Below are positions 7,635 to 13,067 of a stretch of 13,067 nt of DNA, one piece after another. Source of the stretch: an uncultured Collinsella sp. (GTDB lineage: Bacteria > Actinomycetota > Coriobacteriia > Coriobacteriales > Coriobacteriaceae); NCBI GenBank assembly GCA_958350755.1, contig CATWID010000052.1, positions 1-13,067 on the forward strand, in the 5' to 3' direction. How positions within the stretch are numbered: the stretch's first letter is position 1; each line of letters begins with the position of its first letter. The translations under genes and the position numbers were made by a program. The notes under the pieces were generated by a model. That model worked only from the letters and a program-made list of their open reading frames with translations, was not told the DNA's origin and searched no databases.

Positions 7635-7670
7635 GAAACCCCGGCAGCTCTTCGCAACTGCCGGGGTTTC
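7635..7670. terminator. Perfect 13-bp hairpin, terminator-like without a T-run
   Basis: GAAACCCCGGCAG (7635-7647) and CTGCCGGGGTTTC (7658-7670) are perfect inverted copies with a 10-base loop. Neither strand has a T-tract after the stem, and neither neighbouring gene ends here, since both diverge from this gap. It could end an unannotated short transcript or be a remnant. Confidence 0.5.
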
Positions 7671-7844
7671 CGCGGAAAAGGGGGACATGATCCTCGAGCG
7701 GACGGCAAAGGGGCAAACCGTTTTCGCTCAACTGCTTTATGCCCCTCAACTGGCGGCTCAATCAGCGCATGCCGCGCCCACACAAAGCCGCTACACCTGT
7801 GATGGAGCTATGAAGTGGTATCTATTGCCGGAGCGGGCTATGCC

Positions 7845-7894
7845 AAGGAGTGTCCCAGATTGCCGGCAGATAAGGAACGTCCCCAGGTGCCGGC
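7845..7894. repeat. Pair of degenerate 23-base direct repeats
   Basis: Copies at 7845-7867 and 7872-7894 (period 27) share 17 of 23 bases: AAGGA at the start, GTCCC in the middle and TGCCGGC at the end. The reverse complement of the second copy contains GGGGACGTTC, the same ten-base core as in the repeats near 10369-10378. Confidence 0.6.
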
Positions 7895-8006
7895 GGCGGG
7901 CGTGACTTTCGTCCCGTTTGATACTCCGCTGGCCTAGATGTTCGTCACATGAACCCGCAAACGTGGGACAATGACGCTGTTGGTATCACAGACAAAGGAT
8001 GTGCCT

Positions 8007-9953
8007 ATGAACGCCCCCGTTGCCCAGCCCTGTCGGCAGCGCCGCCTGTTTGCGCGATTCGCTTCCGTCTGCGCACTCGTCGCGCTTGCGTTGTTGCTGC
8101 TGCCTGCCGCCGCGCACGCCGACGGCTACTCCATGAGCCAAACCTATATCGGTGCCACGGTCGAGGCCGATGGCTCGCTGACCGTTGTCGAGGGACGCCA
8201 GTTCGATTTCGACGATGACATTAACGGCGTGTATTGGGATATCAATACAGGCTCTAACCAGCAAGGCGGCTCGGTGGTCGTCAATGTGCTGAGCGTCGAG
8301 GAAGACGACACTGCGTTTAACAAGGTCGACAGCGCAAACAAAGGCGACGACGGCGTTTACACGGTGGAGCAGTCCGACGACGGCGTAAAGATTAAGGTGT
8401 TCAGCCCTCACGAGAGCGGCGACAGCGCAATCTACTACGTGAGTTATTCCATGACCGGTGCGATTATGAACTGGGCCGATACCGCCGAGCTCTACTGGAA
8501 ATTTGTGGGTGACGGCTGGTCTGCGGACTCCGATGACGTCGAGATGGAAGTCTACTTTGCAAATGCCGCTGCCGGGACGGCCGCCGTCAAGGGCGATAAC
8601 TTCCGCGCATGGGGCCACGGCCCGCTGACGGGCGACGTGTCACTCGATGCGGACGAGCCCATGGTCACCTATACCATTCCCTGCGTGCATGAGGGAGAAT
8701 TCGCCGAGGCACGCATCGCCTTCCCCAACGACTGGGTGCCGCAGCTCGCCGCCTCGAGCGAAGAGCGCATGTCGACGATTCTGAGCGAAGAGAAGGAATG
8801 GGCCGACGAGGCCAACGCTCGCCGTGAGCACGCGCGTGCGGTTGCCGGCGCGATTGCCGTGGTGTGTGTTGTCGTGGCGGTTGCCTATACCGGTGTGATC
8901 GTGATGCTTAAGCTGCGCAGGCCCAAGCCCAAGCCACTCTTCCAGGACGAGTACTTCCGCGATGTGCCCTCGGCCGACCATCCCGCGGTGCTTGCAGCTC
9001 TCATGAGCTGGAACGACGTGCCCGATCAGGCATATATCGCCACACTTATGAAGCTCACCGACGACCGCGTGATCAAGCTGGAAGAAGCGACCGAGACCAA
9101 GAAGAAGGGTCTGCTCCGTCGCGAAAAAGAGGAGCAGACGTATCGCATCACAGTGACCGACGAGGCCTGGAAGGCTGCCAAGAAGGACGGCATCGATCGC
9201 GACGTGCTCAAGGTCTTCTTTGCTGGCGTTAAGCCCGATAAGGACGGAGTCCGTTCGCGCACGTTTAGCGAGTTGGAGGAGTACGCTAGCGAGCGCACCA
9301 CATCTGTTGGCGACAAGCTCGAGGACTATCAGAGCACAGTTAAGGGCAAGCTGGAGGCGCGCGAGCTTATTGCATCGGATGGCACTATCGCGATGGTGGC
9401 CGGCCTGGTTCTCGGCATCATCATTGTCTTTGGCATTCTGGGCTCTCTGTTCTATACCGACTTTGCGGATGCCAACGTCGGTGCCGCTATGATCTCGATC
9501 CCCGTCACGATCGTGGGCTTTGTCCTGAGCTGCACCTTCCGCCGTTACACGCCGGAGGGCGCCGAGGTGGCGGCTCGCTGCAAGGCGCTCAAGCATTGGC
9601 TCGAGGATTTCACACGCCTAAAGGAAGCCGTCCCGGGCGATCTGGTGCTGTGGAACAAGCTGCTGGTGATGGGCGTTGCCCTGGGCGTTTCGAAAGAAGT
9701 GCTGCGACAGCTGGCCGAGGCCGTGCCTGCGGATCTGCGCAACAGCGACGATTTCTACGACAACTACCCCTGCTACTGGTGGTATTACCATCACTACGGC
9801 AACGAGTCTCCGCTCGATTCGTTCAACGAGGTGTATCACGAGACCATCCGCGAGCTGGCTTCGAGTTCCGATAGCTCGAGCGGCGGCAGCGGCGGCGGCT
9901 TTTCCGGTGGCGGCGGTGGCGGCGTCGGCGGAGGCGGCGGCGGAACGTTCTAG
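8007..9953 (+). CDS. DUF2207 domain membrane protein with signal peptide and Gly-rich tail
   Basis: This is a 648-residue predicted envelope protein. The start at 8007 has AAAGGA seven bases upstream and gives a good signal peptide: basic RQRRLFARF, a hydrophobic core, and likely cleavage after AHA (38). Residues 39-275 form the extracytoplasmic beta-rich DUF2207 N-terminal region. A TM lies at about 279-302, followed by a basic stop (LKLRRPKPKP). Residues 310-458 are a charged cytoplasmic region, two further TMs are at about 460-483 and 492-511, and a cytoplasmic segment (510-615) has DFYDNYPCYWWYYHH. The C-terminus ends in a Ser then Gly repeat tail (619-648). The family is widespread in Gram-positive bacteria and of unknown function. 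A rho-independent terminator follows immediately. No obvious operon partner is present. Confidence 0.9.
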   Translation: MNAPVAQPCRQRRLFARFASVCALVALALLLLPAAAHADGYSMSQTYIGATVEADGSLTVVEGRQFDFDDDINGVYWDINTGSNQQGGSVVVNVLSVEEDDTAFNKVDSANKGDDGVYTVEQSDDGVKIKVFSPHESGDSAIYYVSYSMTGAIMNWADTAELYWKFVGDGWSADSDDVEMEVYFANAAAGTAAVKGDNFRAWGHGPLTGDVSLDADEPMVTYTIPCVHEGEFAEARIAFPNDWVPQLAASSEERMSTILSEEKEWADEANARREHARAVAGAIAVVCVVVAVAYTGVIVMLKLRRPKPKPLFQDEYFRDVPSADHPAVLAALMSWNDVPDQAYIATLMKLTDDRVIKLEEATETKKKGLLRREKEEQTYRITVTDEAWKAAKKDGIDRDVLKVFFAGVKPDKDGVRSRTFSELEEYASERTTSVGDKLEDYQSTVKGKLEARELIASDGTIAMVAGLVLGIIIVFGILGSLFYTDFADANVGAAMISIPVTIVGFVLSCTFRRYTPEGAEVAARCKALKHWLEDFTRLKEAVPGDLVLWNKLLVMGVALGVSKEVLRQLAEAVPADLRNSDDFYDNYPCYWWYYHHYGNESPLDSFNEVYHETIRELASSSDSSSGGSGGGFSGGGGGGVGGGGGGTF

Positions 9954-9966
9954 CGAGCGCTTGCTT

Positions 9967-10015
9967 TGGGGTGGATCTTTCTGGGCGGTTGCCAGGGAAG
10001 ATTCATCCCATTTTT
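9967..10015 (+). terminator. Rho-independent terminator of the DUF2207 gene
   Basis: The left arm 9967-9981 pairs with 9996-10010 across 15 positions. The stem uses several G-T wobbles and a CTGG/CCAG pair closes the apical loop. Five T follow (10011-10015). It lies 14 bases after the stop codon. Confidence 0.85.
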
Positions 10016-10081
10016 GTGCATCGAAACGGGTCAAACTTTCCGCTGCGGACCTTCGCGCAAGGGACAGTGGACAATAAATGC

Positions 10082-10281
10082 CAAATATGAGTACTGTTGC
10101 TGCGTTGGTCACATATGTTTGCACATAATAATGGGCTCCTAATGAGAGTACTTCTCGTTAGGAGCCCATTTTATTGAACATTTGGGGAGTTATGTCAGCT
10201 CGTGCAGCTGGTCGTCATGCCTATAAGCATCAAAAATGCCCCAAATCGCTGCTACTAAAAAGGTAACAGTACTCATATTTG
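10082..10281. repeat. 200-bp element with 17-bp terminal inverted repeats
   Basis: CAAATATGAGTACTGTT (10082-10098) and its exact reverse complement (10265-10281) bound a 200-base AT-rich stretch with no gene. A long hairpin sits in the left half (10131-10169). The element lies between convergent genes. A MITE-like insertion is one reading. Two inverted copies of a protein-binding site around a shared terminator is another. No clear target duplication flanks it. Confidence 0.7.
10127..10175. terminator. Long bidirectional terminator hairpin
   Basis: ATGGGCTCCTAA (10131-10142) pairs perfectly with TTAGGAGCCCAT (10158-10169). The stem extends inward through TGAGAG/TTCTCG with two wobble pairs, giving about 18 pairs and a three-base loop. 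TTTATT follows on the plus strand. On the minus strand TTATT follows, so it can also end leftward transcripts from the GNAT gene. Confidence 0.8.
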
Positions 10282-10322
10282 ATGTTTTTTGACCAGGGCT
10301 ATCTACAAACCCCCTAGGCCAC

Positions 10323-10390
10323 TCATTGGGGACAGACTTAAATGACTAGTTGTTGGGGATCAGTCATTGGGGACGTTCTTAAATGACCAG
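10323..10390. repeat. Tandem 27-base repeats with internal palindromy
   Basis: Copies at 10323-10349 and 10364-10390 (period 41) match at 23 of 27 bases. Each starts TCATTGGGGAC and ends CTTAAATGAC plus a short tail, so the ends of each copy (TCATT and AATGA) are mutually inverted and can fold. Between them is a TTGGGGAT fragment, possibly a third decayed copy. This is a REP-like design. Confidence 0.65.
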
Positions 10391-10405
10391 GTGTGGCTGC
10401 TTGGG

Positions 10406-11047
10406 CTAGGCTGTTAGGTCGAGTTCGTAGAGAAAGCTTTCACGCGGCATGTCGTGACGACGCTCTTCGCGGTTGGCGCGGTGCGTGGCCGTGCGCTTAA
10501 AGCCGTGCAGCTCGTAGAACTTCCACGAGCAGTTGGAGTCGGTGTACAGGTGCGCCCTTGTCGCCCCGCGCGAGGAAAGGTACGAGACAGCGGCATCGAG
10601 CAACACCGAGCCAACGCCCAGGCCATGGACATCGGGGTCGACGGCGAGCAGCGTGACTTCGTTGTCGTGCGGCAATGGGCTGCTCTCGAGCAGGCGGTTG
10701 TTGGTTCGGATGGTTGCGCGCACAAACGAGAGATACTCGGCGCAGGCATCGGGCTCCAGTTCGCGCATCTGCGACAGCAACGCGCGTTCGGTATCCATCC
10801 AATGCTCGTTGATAGTGACGCCGGGGCTCTGTCCTGCGCGTGCAAGCGCAATGCCGCGCGCCTCGCCGTCAATTACCGCAACCTGCGAAAACGTCGAGGA
10901 CGAAAGGCAATAGGCGAGGTCGCATGCGGCCTCAAGGCGGTTGTACTCATCGTTATCCGAATTGTTATGCCAAAGCTGCTGCAGAATCAGCGCGATGGCG
11001 TCAAAGTCTTCAGTATCAAACGGTCGGTAGAGAACCCGCGAGACCAT
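10406..11047 (-). CDS. GNAT-family N-acetyltransferase
   Basis: This is a 213-residue protein with the GNAT acetyl-CoA fold in its C-terminal half. Motif A is VTLLAVDPDVHGLGVGSVLLDAAVSYL (about 131-157), with the pyrophosphate-binding HGLGVGS loop. Motif B is FYELHGFKR (177-185). The N-terminal half (about 1-120) is longer than in minimal GNATs and contains an extended helix region (about 80-120) that may shape the acceptor site. The acceptor (small amine, peptide or antibiotic) is not predictable. The start is supported by AAAGAGG a few bases upstream. It is transcribed alone, divergently from purH, and its transcript runs toward the terminator near 10127-10175. Confidence 0.88.
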   Translation of the reverse strand: MVSRVLYRPFDTEDFDAIALILQQLWHNNSDNDEYNRLEAACDLAYCLSSSTFSQVAVIDGEARGIALARAGQSPGVTINEHWMDTERALLSQMRELEPDACAEYLSFVRATIRTNNRLLESSPLPHDNEVTLLAVDPDVHGLGVGSVLLDAAVSYLSSRGATRAHLYTDSNCSWKFYELHGFKRTATHRANREERRHDMPRESFLYELDLTA

Positions 11048-11324
11048 GGTGCCTCTTTCTTTTGCGGATGCATATCGAGCACAGTTCTACCACGCCATTG
11101 GCATCTAATTATGGTGCCCCTGTGTTCCATCAACTCACCGTGCTCAGCGGCGCCTCTGCAACCCCCGCTCGCAAACTTTTTCTGCACAGCCGTGCGTTGC
11201 GGGGTGCAACGTCGCGCTCGATGCGCTACATTGAATCAGTATTTTCAATGCCGCTGCGCGAGCGCTGCAGATCGACGTATCACCGACTCACAGAGCACGG
11301 CGGCGTACCAGACAGGAGGACTGC
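11048..11324. promoter_or_regulatory. Divergent promoter region of the GNAT gene and purH
   Basis: These 277 bases must hold promoters for both genes. A 7-bp inverted repeat, CATTGAA (11229-11235) and TTCAATG (11244-11250), lies about 75 bases before purH and overlaps a TACATT box that could be its -10. It is a candidate operator, but I recognise no known purine-regulon box. No riboswitch was recognised. Confidence 0.4.
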
Positions 11325-12932
11325 ATGGGATCTGATGTGAAGATCGCACGCGCGTTGATCTCGGTTACCGATAAGACGGGCGTCGTCGATTTCGCACGGA
11401 CGCTGGTCGATGACTTTGGCGTCGAGATCATCTCTACGGGCGGTACGGCTCGTGCTATCGAGGATGCGGGCGTTCCCGTAACCCCCATCGAGGAGTTCAC
11501 GGGTTATCCCGAGATGATGGACGGCCGCGTTAAGACCCTGCACCCCAAGGTTCACGGCGCGCTGCTGGCCCGCCGCGATTCCGAGCAGCACATGCAGGAG
11601 GCGGCTCAGCATGGCATTAAGCTGATCGACCTGGTCGTCGTCAACCTGTACGAGTTCGAGAAGACCGTCGCTAACCCCGAGGTCACCTTCGCGGATGCCA
11701 TCGAGCACATCGACATCGGTGGTCCCTCCATGCTGCGCTCTGCCGCCAAGAACGCCGCGAGCGTTACCGTCATCTCCGACCCGGCCGACTATGATGCCGT
11801 CCTGGCCGAGATGCGCGAGACCGGTGGCTGCACCACGCTTTCCACCCGTCGTCGCCTGCAGGTGAAGGTCTACCAGACCACCGCCGCCTACGACACGGCT
11901 ATCTCCCGTTGGCTTGCCGCCCAGGCAAGCGACGTGGCGGACACCTCTGCCAAGCTCGAGATTTCGCTGGAGAAGGTCGACGACCTGCGCTATGGCGAGA
12001 ATCCTCAGCAGAAGGCTACGGTCTACCGCTTTGCCGAGGGCTGCGAGAACACCGCGAGCTCGCAGTTCCCGCTCGTTGGCTCCGAGCAGATCCAGGGCAA
12101 GCCGCTCAGCTACAACAACTATCTGGATGCCGATGCCGCTTGGAACCTGGTCCGCGAGTTCGACGAGCCTGCCTGCGTGATCCTCAAGCACCAGAACCCC
12201 TGCGGCTCCGCCGTTGCCGAGGACATTACGTCCGCTTACGACCGCGCCTTCGCCTGCGATCCCAAGAGCGCCTTCGGCGGCATCATCGCCTGCAACCGCG
12301 AGGTTCCCTTTGAGCTGGTTGAGCATTTTGCCGATCAGAACAAGCAGTTTGTCGAGGTCATCATCGCCCCGAGCTACACTGCCGAGGCGCTCGAGCGCAT
12401 GGCCAAGCGCCCCAACCTGCGCGTGCTGGCTACCGGCGGCGTGGACCACGGCGCCCAGGTGGAGCTGCGCTCCATCGACGGCGGCATGCTGGTGCAGGAG
12501 GTCGACCACGTGACCGAGGACCCCGCGACCTTTACGTTCCCCACCGACCGCAAGCCCACCGACGCCGAGATGGCCGAGCTCGAGTTTGCCTGGAAGGTCT
12601 GCAAGGGCGTTAAGTCCAACGCCATCCTGGTCTCCAAGGGTAAGGCCGGCATTGGCATGGGCCCGGGTCAGCCTAACCGCGTCGACTCTGCGCTACTTGC
12701 CTGCGAGCGTGCCGAGGACTTCTGCGAGCGCGAGGGCGTGGAGAAGGGCGGCTTCGCCTGCGCAAGCGACGCATTCTTCCCGTTCCGCGACAACGTCGAC
12801 GTGCTTGCCGCGCATGGCGTGACCTGCATCATCCAGCCCGGCGGCTCCAAGCGCGACGACGAGAGCATCGAGGCGTGCAACGAGCATGGTATTGCGATGG
12901 TCTTCACGGGGGCCAGGCATTTTAGGCACTAG
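11325..12932 (+). CDS. purH: Bifunctional AICAR transformylase / IMP cyclohydrolase
   Basis: This 535-residue enzyme does the last two steps of de novo IMP synthesis: formyl transfer from 10-formyl-THF to AICAR, then ring closure. The N-terminal cyclohydrolase domain (about 1-200) has the MGS-like SVTDKTG, ISTGGT (36-41), KTLHPKVHG (70-78) and DIGGPSMLR (130-138) segments. The transformylase domain (about 215-535) has RYGENPQQ (222-229), KHQNPCG (288-294), SDAFFPFRD (481-489), GGSKRD (506-511) and the terminal TGARHFRH. The length is typical and all motifs are intact. AGGAGG at 11314-11319, five bases before the ATG, fixes the start. No other purine gene is adjacent in the window, so it may be monocistronic here. 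Confidence 0.98.
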   Translation: MGSDVKIARALISVTDKTGVVDFARTLVDDFGVEIISTGGTARAIEDAGVPVTPIEEFTGYPEMMDGRVKTLHPKVHGALLARRDSEQHMQEAAQHGIKLIDLVVVNLYEFEKTVANPEVTFADAIEHIDIGGPSMLRSAAKNAASVTVISDPADYDAVLAEMRETGGCTTLSTRRRLQVKVYQTTAAYDTAISRWLAAQASDVADTSAKLEISLEKVDDLRYGENPQQKATVYRFAEGCENTASSQFPLVGSEQIQGKPLSYNNYLDADAAWNLVREFDEPACVILKHQNPCGSAVAEDITSAYDRAFACDPKSAFGGIIACNREVPFELVEHFADQNKQFVEVIIAPSYTAEALERMAKRPNLRVLATGGVDHGAQVELRSIDGGMLVQEVDHVTEDPATFTFPTDRKPTDAEMAELEFAWKVCKGVKSNAILVSKGKAGIGMGPGQPNRVDSALLACERAEDFCEREGVEKGGFACASDAFFPFRDNVDVLAAHGVTCIIQPGGSKRDDESIEACNEHGIAMVFTGARHFRH

Positions 12933-12936
12933 AGGC

Positions 12937-13031
12937 TTTTCCAAGCACCCGACCTTGCCCCTCAAACCGTCGCTTGCGTACATTTAGTACGCGGCGCTCC
13001 TCTTTCGGGGCAATCTCGGGCACTTGGAAAA
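12937..13031. repeat. 95-bp imperfect palindrome downstream of purH
   Basis: The outer arms 12937-12961 and 13007-13031 are inverted copies matching at 21 of 25 bases: TTTTCCAAG, CCCGA and TTGCCCC blocks paired with GGGGCAA, TCGGG and CTTGGAAAA. At the centre GCGTAC (12976-12981) pairs with GTACGC (12987-12992) around ATTTA. It starts a few bases after the purH stop and may act as its terminator, but its two-arm design resembles the 876-1063 element. Confidence 0.75.
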
Positions 13032-13033
13032 CC

Positions 13034-13063
13034 CTTAATGGGATGTTGCTCTATCCCATTAAG
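13034..13063. terminator. Perfect 11-bp hairpin at the window end
   Basis: CTTAATGGGAT (13034-13044) and ATCCCATTAAG (13053-13063) are perfect inverted copies with an eight-base loop. It follows the palindrome and could complete purH termination. No T-run is seen before the window ends. Confidence 0.6.
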
Positions 13064-13067
13064 CTGA

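Larger units (their letters stand above)
7512..8006. other. Gene-free divergent gap between gluQRS and the DUF2207 gene
   Basis: About 500 bases contain no frame with a credible ribosome site and family resemblance. The stretch contains the 13-bp hairpin at 7635-7670, a weak GGGGCA/TGCCCC pairing (about 7710-7746) and the degenerate direct repeats at 7845-7894. No tRNA or known small RNA signature was recognised. It may hold a decayed gene or repeat debris. The last 16 bases carry the AAAGGA site of the DUF2207 gene. Confidence 0.6.

Noticed and set aside
8640..9596. Minus-strand open frame of 318 codons
   Set aside because: It is antisense to the DUF2207 gene, with a His/Leu/Asp-rich shadow composition and no motif.
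10454..11335. Plus-strand open frame of 293 codons into purH
   Set aside because: It is antisense to the GNAT gene, which has clear motifs A and B. Shadow composition.
11280..12509. Minus-strand open frame of 409 codons opposite purH
   Set aside because: It is an antisense shadow of an unambiguous purH gene.

Overview
The window looks like chromosomal DNA from a high-GC gut actinobacterium of the class Coriobacteriia, most likely Collinsella or a close relative. This is inferred from codon and base composition, the gene content (PurH, glutamyl-Q tRNA(Asp) synthetase, a DUF2207 membrane protein, a DUF4342 protein, a galactitol-type PTS IIB) and the intergenic repeats. No rRNA, tRNA or CRISPR array was found. 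All reading was by eye; no database search was run.

Layout from left to right. Positions 1-783 hold the end of a sugar-uptake operon: the tail of a probable PTS IIC, a galactitol-type IIB, and a stand-alone VOC domain resembling the C-terminal part of KDPG aldolases. A terminator follows, then a 188-bp near-palindromic element (876-1063). On the minus strand, 1078-3688 is a three-gene operon transcribed as UBA-like/DUF4342 membrane protein, OmpR-type response regulator, sensor histidine kinase. The stretch 3689-5280 is visibly AT-richer and reads as an accessory insert. It carries an orphan PD-(D/E)XK-like nuclease (+) and a small charged protein (-) whose promoter region is bracketed by a perfect 11-bp inverted repeat. 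Next come a two-helix small membrane protein and a calcineurin-like metallophosphoesterase (+), then gluQRS (-), which appears to have a leaderless start. A 508-bp divergent gap with no gene, one perfect 13-bp hairpin and a degenerate repeat pair leads to a secreted/membrane DUF2207 protein (+). The convergent gap 9954-10405 contains a terminator, a roughly 200-bp element bounded by 17-bp inverted repeats around a strong hairpin, and a tandem pair of 27-nt repeats. A GNAT acetyltransferase (-) and purH (+) diverge from 11048-11324. Downstream of purH, a 95-bp palindrome and a second perfect hairpin run to the window end.

Most genes are ordinary housekeeping or signalling genes. The PTS and VOC genes form one catabolic unit, and the DUF4342, regulator and kinase genes form one envelope-sensing unit. 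I did not find a convincing new multi-gene system. The most unusual content is non-coding: three long, differently built palindromic elements in intergenic gaps, two of them between convergent genes, plus degenerate GGGGAC-core repeats. These look like REP- or MITE-type mobile sequences, possibly doubling as terminators. Second in interest is the AT-rich insert with the orphan nuclease and the neighbour with the bracketed promoter.
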